A stretch of 39,516 nucleotides of DNA from Chara braunii (taxonomy: Eukaryota; Streptophyta; Charophyceae; Charales; Characeae). The stretch is taken from positions 870,136-909,651 of the forward strand of contig BFEA01000036.1 in the NCBI GenBank assembly GCA_003427395.1, in the 5' to 3' direction. Shown in pieces: positions 9,953 through 19,540 of this stretch (positions are counted from its first letter, which is position 1; the number at the start of each line of letters is the position of its first letter). The notes beneath the pieces were generated by a model that was not told where the DNA came from, searched no databases, and saw nothing but the letters and a program-made list of their open reading frames with translations. Made by a program: the position numbers and the translations under genes.

Positions 9953-10302
9953 TCCAGTGGCCTAGCTCAGTTGGTTAGGCACAAAAGTGGCATTCAGGAG
10001 GTTGTGGGTTTGAGCCGCATGATCTCCTGTGGTGCACTAGTGGCAACCAACTGTGATAGTCCGCTTGATACCCCTGATCGGTATTAGTAGGGGCTATGAT
10101 CAACATGGTGTGAGTGTGAGCGTGAGCGTGAGTGGGTTGTGTGTGGTGTGTGGGAGAGTGTTGGCCATAGCCACTGCTGCTACTCGATGGGAGGTGGGGG
10201 ACGTAGATGGGAGGCACAGTTACTGGCAAAATGCTTGGTCTTTGCATTAACCGGCCCCCCTCACCAGCGGCCCTACCCTTTTTGTTTTATTGAAAAAAAA
10301 AG
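9953..10302 (+). mobile_element. Complete tRNA-derived SINE (family A) with 12-bp TSD
   Basis: It begins tccagtggcctagctcagtt (A box TAGCTCAGTTGG). The B-box region is gtgggtttgagccgcatg. The body has atagtccgcttgatacccct and the 3' end an A run. It is flanked by ATGTAAGAATGA at 9941-9952 and again at 10303-10314, a perfect direct repeat as expected of LINE-mediated insertion. The same family occurs on the minus strand at 21652-21948. Length is 350 bp. Confidence 0.8.
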
Positions 10303-10570
10303 ATGTAAGAATGAGGCTGGGAATCCCTCAATAAACAGCCTGGAAGAAAAGATACCGGGGCTGGGAATCCCTCAACAATTTACCAGGAAGAAAAGATACT
10401 GGGACCGTTACCCAGCTTCGGTGCAGGCGTTAGGAATACGTCCAGCGACAGAATTGGCCAAAACTAGACCGCTGTCCTGACTTTCCTCAGCCAGGGTAAA
10501 AGAAAATCATAAGGCTACAAAACCGAACAAACCAAAATGTCCGCAGAAAGTCGGATATCCGTACACCATG

Positions 10571-10572
<2 letters not shown>

Positions 10573-10602
<30 letters not shown>
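10573..10602. repeat. (GA) microsatellite just upstream of an exon
   Basis: The GA run ends about 33 bp before the acceptor of the exon at 10636, in the position where a pyrimidine tract would be expected. The acceptor region itself is atatggttgcag. Confidence 0.9.
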
Positions 10603-10635
10603 CAAATGTTCTGAGAAATGACAATATGGTTGCAG

Positions 10636-10754
10636 GAACATGGGAGCCAAGGGATGGCAACGTATCAGGAACGTCTCAATATGTGGCACCCAAGGAGTTC
10701 ACCATCTTCTTGCGCAGTACTTTGAGCAGGCGGCCGGAGCTCCATATTGTCAGG
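10636..10754 (+). CDS. FLY1/FLY2: Exon b: luminal domain segment
   Basis: Acceptor ggttgcag ends at 10635 and the donor is CAGG|GTGCGT. Phase 1 in, phase 0 out. It completes the Gly codon and encodes TWEPRDGNVSGTSQYVAPKE followed by FTIFLRSTLSRRPELHIVR. The order G-T-W .. short acidic/Ser stretch .. hydrophobic strand .. H-(Y/I)-V-(Q/R) matches plant FLY, where GTW and HYVQG occupy these positions. NVS is a potential N-glycosylation site. Confidence 0.85.
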
Positions 10755-13409
10755 GTGCGTAGTATTTATTTCTTTGACATGCAACCAAATCAAGATTGAA
10801 GTTTGCCCTTGTCAGGGGACGAGCTCTAATTTTTGTTGAATCTTTTTGCCAGTTGATTGGGCTTTCTGGAGCCTCTCAAAATAACGATGATGTGAACTGC
10901 AAGCTTTTCCTGGGTTGTGTTGATGTGTGTGTGTGTGTGTCCGGTAGAGAGGTGGGTGGGTGGGTGTCTGGGTGCCATTTATTATTCGTGGGATGTTGAC
11001 TGCTCTTCTGGGTTTCTAGTTGTTCACAGCTTCAGTGAGGGTATCCGGCTTTGGTATGCAACACTGCTTGCATCTGTGAGGTGTCCTTCGGTTGAGTGCT
11101 CTCCCTGAGACGGTCTCTCTCTCGCATTCTCTGAATAACTGAGTTGCTCCCTCCTCTCTTGCCCTTTCTCACTTCCTCTTCCTCTCTTGTTCCTTTCTCC
11201 CTTGTCCCCCTTCTGCCTCGGTCCTGCTCCCTTGTTCACCCGCTCCTTTTTCCCTCTCTCTGGTTATCTCTTTCCCTGACCGTTCCGTCACTGACTCACT
11301 CTCTTACCCACGTAGTTGCTTGCTTGCTCATTCTTGGTGTCTCTCTTTCGTTGTTATGAACCCTGTTTGATCGTATGCAATACTAGAGATTAAGATAAGC
11401 ACATGAGTTGCAAGTCAAGACCAGAGAGTAAGAGAGAGAGGGAAGAGAAGTGAGAGAACATGAAGCAGAAGAAGAGGAACACATGACTACTGAAATGTTA
11501 TTACCATCTCTCCGTCTCGGCACCTCGTCATCATTACCTTCTCTTCTTGCTTCTTTAGGAACCAAAGACGAAGGAATGCACAAATAATCTTAGGTATGAC
11601 GAGTCTACCAACAAGGCTATTAAGTAACTCCCTGCTCCTCAAATCCCATTCCGGTAGCACTACTGTTAATGTGCAAGGAGGCATCTCGCTACTCAAGCGT
11701 GACGCATGGAGGACATCCCAACCTATACTTGTGATGTATGGAGGGCATCCCAACCTATACTCGTGATGTATGGAGGACATCCCAACCTATACTTGTGATG
11801 TATGGAGGACATCCCAACCTATACTCTCTCCTGCAATGGCGGCAGCAATGCCTCCTTATTTGGTGAAGTATCTGTCCTGCGGTATGCTAAAAGAGCCTTT
11901 GTGAAGCAGCACCAACCTTGGGAGTGAAGATGAGAATCTGCTATAGCCAAAGGTTAGTCTCCATCACGATTCCCTCTTTTCGTGAACCCGGTTCCCAGAG
12001 TTCCCTATTTGCAATATGGGTTCATAGTACTTCATACACCTATCACTTTACCCAATGCTTTGTGGACCACCTCCTTCCTCAGCTTCATAGCTATGGAGAC
12101 CTTCTTCCTCAGCTTCATAGCTATGGAGACCTTCCTCATTCTTTTGAAGGCGACTCCTGTCAGCTCCGCTCACCCCCCCTCAATACAGAGCATCATAGGA
12201 GCACCCAAAAAGTGTGTAAGTGAACTGCTCATCAAGTGATATACACGGTGGACAAGCAGCCTCTTCACCTGGCTGCTCTATGTGCTCTACCTGGCCTCTC
12301 CTCCAGTCTACTGGCTTCTCCCCCAATCTACCAGTCTCTCCCTGGGGTTGGTAAAATTATTACCATCTGTTACTCTACCTGAACCTAACGTATCTGGCCT
12401 GATATATGTCTGTATTCAGGTTGCTACTATCAATATGCCTATCTCCAAGTCTACTGGATGCAGACCCTCTGTAAAAATTGCTGGGAAATCCCTACAGGGT
12501 CCGCTACAATTTTACCTTCCTGTCCGTCTGTCCCACTGTTGCCTGTAAGTCCTCTTGTTAAATTTCTGTATGAGCCCTGTATCTACAACTGTTTACTGTT
12601 TTTCCCCTCCGTGAGGCGCAACACCAAGCAAGATCCACACGATATGAGCACACGCAGAGCTTGATTACGACTTGAAATGACATTCTCAGGTTTCTCAAAC
12701 GTCGCGGCAATGGCTGCCAGCTCCAATGACGAGCAGGTAAATTTCTCTCTCTCTCTCATACACTCTCTCACTCTCTCTGCTATCTACAACTGTGCCTAGG
12801 TCCTATGGTCACTCTCTGAATGTCCTCGATGCTCTTCCTCTCTCTCTCGGCTCTATGCAAGCTCACAGCTATCGTGCATTGCATTGATTACTTCTCTTGC
12901 CCAATTTAGTGTTCCAAGATCTTGGCGCTCAGCTATGCAGCAGCATTCGTATCTGCCAGAATCAAAGAAGAGGAGGTTCCTGACGGTGGCCTCCCTTTTG
13001 TACCTGTGCCCCCATCCTCCCACGCGATTCAGGACTCTTCTGCCTGGCCCTGTGGCGGCAGAGAGAGATTCAGTTGTCATGACCCTTCCCTGGAATTGAG
13101 CTGCAATGGTACTAGGATCTTGTGGCGGACTCTGTACTGATCCTACTGGTCTTATCCTATTGGACTCTACTACCCGAAAGTTCTATTTTGGCCCTAAGGT
13201 TCGAAAGGAAATGGGACAGGGTACCAAGGGACGTACTGCGGAAGCATATGAATCCTTTCAGAATGGTTCTTTTATCAGTTTGACTGCTGAAAGGAACTAA
13301 ATTTCCATCCACTGTTTGAAGGTTGAGAGCGGTGAATTGATATCTCCAGACTTTGGTCTGGAATGTGGGAAAATTGAGGCTGATTTTTATCTGCTGGAAT
13401 CTGTTGCAG
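10755..13409 (+). other. Intron between exons b and c
   Basis: This stretch of 2.65 kb contains (GT) at about 10924-10940, a C/T-rich segment (11140-11350), a 32-bp tandem array at 11699-11826, a 30-bp duplication at about 12075-12134 and a fragment of the CCAAAGGT dispersed family at 11941. The segment 12691-12736 (gtttctcaaacg.. to gagcag|gtaaat) has acceptor and donor signals but no family match, and exons b and c already join in frame without it. Confidence 0.7.
11699..11826 (+). repeat. 32-bp minisatellite, four units
   Basis: The unit begins GTGATGTATGGAGGACATCC and ends CAACCTATACTT. Units start at 11699, 11731, 11763 and 11795, exactly 32 bp apart. The first unit is the most diverged (gtgacgcatgg). 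Confidence 0.9.
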
Positions 13410-13519
13410 GGCTTTGTCACTTTCAAGGGTTTGTTCGGCAGCGAGGATACCCCGATGAGACTTGATGGGGTGTATGTTGCAACTCGCAAGTACCATGGTC
13501 TGAGGGCCATTCTTCACAG
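13410..13519 (+). CDS. FLY1/FLY2: Exon c: luminal domain segment
   Basis: Acceptor ctgttgcag ends at 13409 and the donor is CACAG|GTAGGT, both strong. Phase 0 in, phase 2 out. It encodes GFVTFKGLFGSEDTPMRLDG and VYVATRKYHGLRAILH plus two bases (AG). This aligns with plant FLY GVVVFHDVFDNE.. LEGVYIWPFRQLRLVANS: the G-V-F strand, the GVY motif and the LR-(A/V) end are conserved. The joined protein reads HIVR|GFVTFKG across the junction with exon b. Confidence 0.92.
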
Positions 13520-13897
13520 GTAGGTTATGAAGGTATCTTTTTGTAAGCTGTACGACTTGGTGAGTGTGGATACTTGTGGATTTGGTGAGTGTAGAAATTT
13601 TGTGAATGTTGTGAGCGTCAGGGTTGCATGCCAGCCGATCGCCTACCCCAACAGCCGACCGTTTTGCAGCCTACCAGTAGGGCCGACTGGTTGGCGGTCT
13701 GCTGAACAGTTGGTAAATAGCCACTCCCCTTTTTTGTCTGTGTTAAGCAAGAGGCTGTGCCGCGTTTGCTGAGTACAGGCCAAATCTGCTGAGAAACGTT
13801 TGGGGGAGGGTGTGTGGGGGTGTTGGTGGGGTTATTGTGTGTGTTTTTTTTTTTTTTTTTTTTTTTTTAGGTGGGGTGCCAACAGCCGCTGATGGTA

Positions 13898-13933
13898 GCT
13901 GCCGACCAGCTGACCCGTTGACTGGTCGGCAGC
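13898..13933. repeat. Perfect 12-bp inverted repeat
   Basis: GCTGCCGACCAG at 13898-13909 is mirrored by CTGGTCGGCAGC at 13922-13933, with a 12-nt loop. It follows a T run of about 28 and lies in a GCCGACC-rich patch that also occurs at 13630-13710. Confidence 0.75.
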
Positions 13934-16763
13934 CGTTGACCAATGAAGGGGCGGCAACTGTCGGCCTGTGCAACTCTGGTGAGCGTGGATACTTTTCCAG
14001 GCTTGTGGCGTATTGCTTGTATTGAATGATTTCTGATCATGTGTTATGGAATGCACGTCTGTCCCCCTATACTTTGATCTGTTCAGTAATGTGTCAGTAA
14101 TTGCTTGTTCTCTGTTTCACACACCCAGACATGTATACTCTCTGGTAATCCTTCACACACTATAGAAGGGCCCAAGTGAGTCGATTGGAATGAACTTTGG
14201 ATCCCACTCGTCACTTCTATGGAAATCTACAGCTGTGATGAGGGCCTGATCGCTTCAGGTCGAAATCAATTTGGACGTGGGCTCCACATTGAGCTTCAAA
14301 GCATTGAGGCCGAGGTGCATCAGTGCCTGGCACACTGCCTCAAATTCTTTAAAGCAGCCTCTGCCATGTGGTGGTTTCCCTCCTTGCCCCTGTCCTGCTC
14401 CACGCATGCATGAAGACACACCATGCGCTTCTTGCACAAACGATGTAGGGGACGGGTGCACAACGTGCAATGGTGGCTCGAGGATCGAGGAGATTCTCTA
14501 TTTCTGGTTGTACAGCTTGAGTGCTGGAGTGGGCTGAGGCACCCGTGCTAGTGTTTTTTTGTCTTGACCAGTCTGGTCACAGGACATGCTTTTGATTTCA
14601 TTCTGGCCTGATTGACGGCAGGGCAGGTCTAGAGGCCTGCAATGTGATGCGATTGTGTAAATGACAAAATGTCCATGTCACAATGTGGCCGTTGGATTTG
14701 TCAGCTGTGGGAACTCCGTCATCCAGAAGTTCGGAAAAGCCCGAGTTCGAAGGCTGAACTCCAGCTGAAGTGCGTTGGAAACAGTGAGCCAAAAGAAGAG
14801 GAAATGACGACAACAACAACTTTCGAAAGAATTGCATCATCTAAAAGTTTGAAAAAGCCTGAGGGAAAGGTTTATGCTGAACAAGATGTCTGCCGCAGAG
14901 CCAACGTCATATATTGCACAATTTCTTAGAAGATTGACAAGGAAGGATGGTCTTTGTTACGGCCACTTGCTGGATTGTTGATTGCACAGCAGACCGAGTA
15001 TGGGAGGGGCCGCACTGGTTTTCTCGTGGAAACCATGGGAAGCTGCTTTCTTAATATACCTGTCAATGCTCATTGGTTTCATTTAACGACTTTCTCCTTG
15101 CCTGACGTGTACTGATTCGTAGGGGTGGGGTTTGTTTGTTTCTTGATTTGCTGGCATCCTTTGAACAACTTGTGGCATGCATCAACAATCCGTGTGAACA
15201 TTTCTACTTTCGGGTGAAGCTACACCGGTGATGATGTGGAGGGTATTGGGCCAGCTGGGTATCGCCTGGTATGTAAACCTAACTTTCGTTGACGCAACAG
15301 ATATGGGTGGCTGGCATACTTTCTGGGACTTGTGTTGCAGACTGACTTGGGGAAGGCATCACACACTGTTTGTAGGGGCTTCCAGGTCCATTGCGTAAGC
15401 CTTTTAGACAGGTTAGATTGCAGTGGAGGGAAGTAAGGCATGAGGTGCTTTTTGACTGCAGTGAAATTGTGCTTACACTCAAAATGTGATTGTGAGTGCG
15501 GTAAATTATTGGCCAACAGGTATTTGATTGGAGTTTTCTCGTGTTTGTGTAGTGAATCCAGTCTGTTTTCTGATAGTGTAGGGAATCCAATCTGCTTTTA
15601 CTTTCAACGGGGTGTCTGACTCCGACAATCTCCATATGTTGTGCTGGAGGATGCAGTTTGAAAAACTGGAATTCAATGGTTAATAGAGGCGGCTTGTCTC
15701 CCTGTTTGTACAAGGTCGTGCCGCTGTATGCCCTTGACATTGTGGCATTACTAACTTGGTCCTGAAGAATGAACATGAATCTCTGTTGTATTTCCCATGC
15801 TGGAGAATCAGTGAATGGACATGAATCTCTGCTCGATTGATTGTTAGTTTAAAGATAGGCGTGCTCATATTTTCCACAGGCACATCTTCCACTTTTTATA
15901 GGTCCAAAGATTTTTTCACGAAACTATCTGTTCTTTTCCGTTTTTTTATTTCTGTAATGCAATGTAAGAGGTTCTTTAACCTCTCCTACAACATTCCCAT
16001 GAGGTGATATTCGTTCTGCCCATTTATGGATGTACATAATCGGTATACGTAGCACCGGAATACAGTAGTTAAGAGCATCTCTGGTGACAACTGCTGCACA
16101 TTTTCACTAGATCACAATACACTATTGGCATATAGCCTGATATAGGTGATAAAACTACTTCAAACTACAGAACAGAGAGGCCACTAACAGACCTTAGGCA
16201 GGCTTCTGGAAATGTGAAAGTGAGGAGTTTGTGTATGCTCATGTGAATGTGTGAATCTGTCTAGCCGTGTTTTGAAAACAAAGTTTTCTGTGTTTAGAAC
16301 GGTTGCTTCGGCACAAAGATGGTAAAGAGAACTGAAAAAATGGGCTCGGTTGCTGATATGTAAAGAATGGTTTGGGGTGGGGCAAATGCTGTGGGTGTGC
16401 GGATCAGCCGTTGGATGGAGGTCTTGAAACAGACGGCAGGAACTCTGCGGAAGGTAAGCCCTGCCTGTGATGAGTGATGTTGTTCTCTAGTCAGGTTGGA
16501 GACGCAATCACGTTTGGGTGTGCTTATGAAGTCTGTCATGTGCTGTGCCATGCCGGTATGTGTAATGGAGGATCAGGTGATGCCTTTGTGAGTGATTCAG
16601 GCTTTGCATATTAACTGGTTTTGCCACAAGTCTATTCCTGTACAACCCTGTCATGTGCAATCAGGCTGCATTGTTGTGACATGGTCTCTTCCTTCAGTTC
16701 CATGATTGTCATGTGCTGCTCGCAAATCATGTAGTTTGTTCTTGTCTTTTCCCCCCCTTTCTT
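13934..16763. other. Intron sequence, no gene recognised
   Basis: The stretch holds several ORFs of 60-165 codons on both strands (for example 14669-14929 plus, 15279-15776 minus), none with a recognisable domain. Near 14720-14860 the phrase CATC-A-AAGTT-G-AAAGCC-GAG is duplicated. Small duplications occur at about 15530-15600 and 15770-15830. A missing short luminal exon of the gene may hide here. Confidence 0.45.
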
Positions 16764-16864
16764 AAAAATTTGGACGATTTCTTGATTTATGTGTGTCATC
16801 CTTGCACAGGGGCCATGCTAATCTTCTCTGTATCGTCCCAATTTTAACGGATGTCCCGAGGGAC
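16764..16864 (-). pseudogene. Near full-length U6 snRNA copy (minus strand)
   Basis: On the minus strand it runs from gtccctcgggacatccgtta through ACGATACAGAGAAGATTAGC and ATGGCCCCTGTGCAAGGATG to a terminal TTTTT, 101 nt and close to the usual U6 length. ACAGAGA and the AGC triad are intact. Upstream on the minus strand (16865 onward) I see neither a plant upstream sequence element nor a TATA box at the expected spacing, so I call it a retrocopy, though a functional gene cannot be fully excluded. Confidence 0.7.
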
Positions 16865-16993
16865 AAGTGATGTCCCTTCTAATAATGGAAAAGAAAGAAA
16901 ATGATGTCCTAGGTCCATGGTGGTGAAGTGCCTTCATTGACAAAAAGGGATTTTTTCCTAATAGGCTGCCTCTCGTCGGTCCTCGACCCCTCG

Positions 16994-17166
16994 TGCAATC
17001 ATGATTTCTCTTCTTCTTCTTCTTCTTCTTCTTTTTTTTTTTTTTTTTTTTTTAATTTGTACCGTTTCTCGGTTTGTCTGTGGCATCCCTGCGCAGGGGC
17101 CACGCTAATCCTCTGTATCGTTCAAATTTTGGCGGGTGTCTGGAAGGACATGCAATCATGATTTCT
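16994..17166 (-). mobile_element. Full-length U6 retrocopy with A-rich tail and 16-bp TSD
   Basis: TGCAATCATGATTTCT occurs at 16994-17009 and again at 17151-17166, a perfect 16-bp direct repeat. Between them, on the minus strand, lies tgtccttccagacacccgcc, then a U6 body (gaacgatacagaggattagc, gtggcccctgcgcag), its 3' end, an A run and a GAA-repeat tail ending at the second repeat. Full 5' end plus A-rich tail plus TSD is the signature of LINE-type reverse transcription of U6 RNA. Confidence 0.88.
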
Positions 17167-17670
17167 AACTTCTAAGTGGATTCTGTGGGAGAATCACGGG
17201 CAATTTGTATCCTAGTCAGAAGATTATCCTGTTGTGGTGGCTCCTAGTATATCCTCAGTTTCCGATGGTTCAGAGGTTGGCAGTCTTTCTGTAGACTGTC
17301 GTTGAAATGGACCTGTTGGGGGTTGAGTTGCTTTATGAACCCCCTTTCTTCCGGCTAGTGTATCAGCGTCTTAGAACACCCACAGCCTGAAAGCGAGGGT
17401 GATGTAATGGACCTCAATGCAATTGCAGCTGCTTCTCTCATTTAAACATGTTTCCATGCCCCCAATCGTAAAGAAAAAAACAGTGACAAGAAGAGAAATG
17501 ACAGAATAGACCTTGATACATTGCTCTATGCTTTGTCATCCTGCATTTGCCACCTTTGAACTCGTCAAATATATGTCGTCTCCCCAAATAACCACAGATG
17601 GTTCTAGCTAAATGTGTAAAGCTAGTGGTTTATGGAGCCGGTGGATAAAAAGCACCAGAATGTTTCTCCT

Positions 17671-17799
17671 AGAATTGAAGGTGATTTGTCCTTCGGGACA
17701 TCCTTTAAAATTGGAATGATACAGAGAAGATTAGCATGGCCCCTGCGCAAGGGAAAAAAAGAAAAAAAAAAGAAAAAAAAAAGAATTGAAGGTGATTTG
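17671..17799 (+). mobile_element. 3'-truncated U6 retrocopy with A-rich tail and 18-bp TSD
   Basis: AGAATTGAAGGTGATTTG at 17671-17688 is repeated exactly at 17782-17799. The insert starts at the U6 5' end (tccttcgggacatcc) and runs through ATGATACAGAGAAGATTAGC and atggcccctgcgcaag. It then breaks off within U6 and continues as an A-rich tail (GAAAAAAA units). A perfect 18-bp TSD suggests a recent insertion. Confidence 0.92.
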
Positions 17800-18364
17800 C
17801 AAAACAACCTTCAAAAGTTCCAAACCTAAGAAACTAAATAATAGACAGTTGACAGTGCATTTCTTGCAAGTCTTTGCTTTACAGCTTTGCATGTTTAACT
17901 CTGTAACAAGTCTTTTCTCTTTGGACTATTCTGCATCCTTTGCTTCTCTACGGTTCTATTCCTCGTTCGTCTCCTGCTTCAATTGCTCTGCACGATGTGC
18001 ATGATGCGCCACGGCATGACACCTGCCACTTCTGAGTAGTGATCATAGCTCCTGCTGCTGTGCCCATGCACGGATATTCTTCTTGTCCCTCACCGGGGTG
18101 TGCGGTGGGTGGCTGCTGAAAATACTCTGATGCTGCAGCACAACGTCGAGCTGAGAAATGGATGTACTTGTACTCAAACCTGCCCGTCTGAGGAGGCAAA
18201 GCTTCCGGGCATAGTGCAGTTTAGAAGTAGGTCCTGAGTTAAGAACTGCTCGAACAAAACTTGGGCACACCCTAATTCTACAATTGTGAAGGTCTTGCTA
18301 ACATTACGCCCTCATGTAGGGCAGAATCACAACTGCAAATCATAGACTGGAGGGACTTGCTTAC

Positions 18365-18368
<4 letters not shown>

Positions 18369-18441
<73 letters not shown>
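18369..18441. repeat. Compound (GT)/(GA) microsatellite
   Basis: GT dinucleotides at 18369-18400 pass directly into GA dinucleotides at 18401-18441. Confidence 0.95.
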
Positions 18442-18443
<2 letters not shown>

Positions 18444-18818
18444 TCTTTCTGTGTGCTTAACATATTTATTGACCAGGTTGTAGTGTTCGATCTTGGGGAT
18501 GGCCTTAGTCTAAGTAATTTATCTCAATTTATCTCCAATGTAAAGTGTTTGCCAGTTATTGGCACCTCCATGTTTCCCTGTGCAGTGTGCAAGGTGGACA
18601 TAGGTGGTGCTGATGACATTTGGTTTTCCCTCTGTTAAACTACCACTACCTCCGAGTCTTTTTGAGGATGTTGCCACAGCGGTGTTTTCTTTTTCTTTTG
18701 GCTGGCGGCTCCAGCCGTTTTGGTCTGGTAGCACTGTTCAGCGGAAGAATGCCGCTCAATTCTCAAGTTTGCATGGGTGAGGTAGTGGTGGTTTAAGGTA
18801 GCATGACTGAGGTTTTCT

Positions 18819-18905
18819 TTTCTGAATACTTAACCATGTAAGACATCTTTCTGAATACTTAAGCATGTAAGACATCTTTCTGAATACTTAACCATGTAAG
18901 ACATC
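18819..18905 (+). repeat. 29-bp minisatellite, three units
   Basis: The unit TTTCTGAATACTTAACCATG followed by TAAGACATC starts at 18819, 18848 and 18877. The units are nearly identical (one C/G change). Confidence 0.9.
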
Positions 18906-18962
18906 TGAATTTATGGCCTTCAGGGGAAAGGCTGAGTGTCTGGTAATACTTCTTCAATGCAG

Positions 18963-19032
18963 TTTCGGGAGCTGATGTATGGAGTTTCTGGCCCTACGTG
19001 CTGCTACATGCTGCTTGGTTGAAAAACCATAT
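18963..19032 (+). CDS. FLY1/FLY2: Possible luminal exon (PYxLL segment), not fitted in frame
   Basis: Acceptor cttcaatgcag ends at 18962 and the donor is ccatAT|GTGAGG. The open frame reads SGADVWSFWPYVLLHAAWLK and ends NH plus AT. D-x-(W/Y)-x-x-x-P-Y-x-L-L resembles plant FLY DDYLLSNPYHLLGIF, at the right place in the protein, and its outgoing phase 2 fits the next exon at 19476. Its incoming phase 1 does not fit exon c (phase 2 out), so it needs an extra short exon between them or it is a chance match. Exon c also joins directly to 19476 in frame. Confidence 0.35.
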
Positions 19033-19475
19033 GTGAGGGCTGGTGGGGCTAGGTCAAGGATGAAGCCTGTCTCTGCTTCATCTTTGCTGCTTGTGCCACA
19101 GGAATCTGCGGAGATGACATTTAAGATGGTTGATGCGAGTCATCCATGGTGGACTGTTCAGGGGGTTCTTGGAGTGTTGACAGATGACTAACAGGGAGCC
19201 ATTATGCAGGGTTAAGAGAGATGTTTATATTTTATATAATGCGCTACGCTGGTCCTTTTGATGAACTTGCATTATGTCTCGCCCTTCGGAAGGAAATTGC
19301 AGCAGTGAGCCTGTCCTATATCGACTTATGCCTCCATTTGAACTCTAGCTATTTGTGTGTTATCTGTGAAGCTTTGTTCTTCACGTTGAGGCTGATATAA
19401 TACAAATCCATATAGCTCCAGGATACAATAATGCTGATCTTGGCCTCTGCTCTGTTCCTTCATCTCCATAGGTAG

Positions 19476-19540
19476 CACGGAGGAGGCTGCTGAAGACTGC
19501 AAAATCCACATGGAGCTGCAGGTCCACATTGATATTCCAT
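19476..19540 (+). CDS. FLY1/FLY2: Exon d: luminal segment with Cys (DCKIHMELQVHIDIP)
   Basis: It encodes TEEAAEDCKIHMELQVHIDI then P and one base of the next codon. The donor is TTCCAT|GTGAGC. The block (D/H)C-x-I-x-(M/I)-x-x-Q-V matches plant FLY HCNIEIAAQV. Using the acceptor ..GGTAG|C at 19475 gives incoming phase 2, as exon c requires. The alternative acceptor at 19471 (ccatag) gives a different phase. Outgoing phase 1 fits the exon at 24809. Confidence 0.72.

Noticed and set aside
9963-10035. tRNA gene
   Set aside because: The A and B boxes are present but the cloverleaf is not intact and the sequence continues into a SINE body with TSD.
12691-12736. 46-bp segment with AG acceptor and GTAAAT donor (FSNVAAMAASSNDEQ)
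   Set aside because: No family similarity, and exons b and c join in perfect phase and homology without it.
14031-14100. Possible missing luminal exon with the residues SPYTLIC
   Set aside because: The frame has a stop just upstream and no AG acceptor between the stop and the motif.
14255-14470. Minus-strand ORF resembling a polyprotein fragment
   Set aside because: No reverse transcriptase, integrase or protease motif could be identified. The similarity was only an impression.
16281-16455. Exon ending CTGCGGAAG|GTAAGC
   Set aside because: The donor is good, but the encoded residues do not match the family and no fitting acceptor phase was found.
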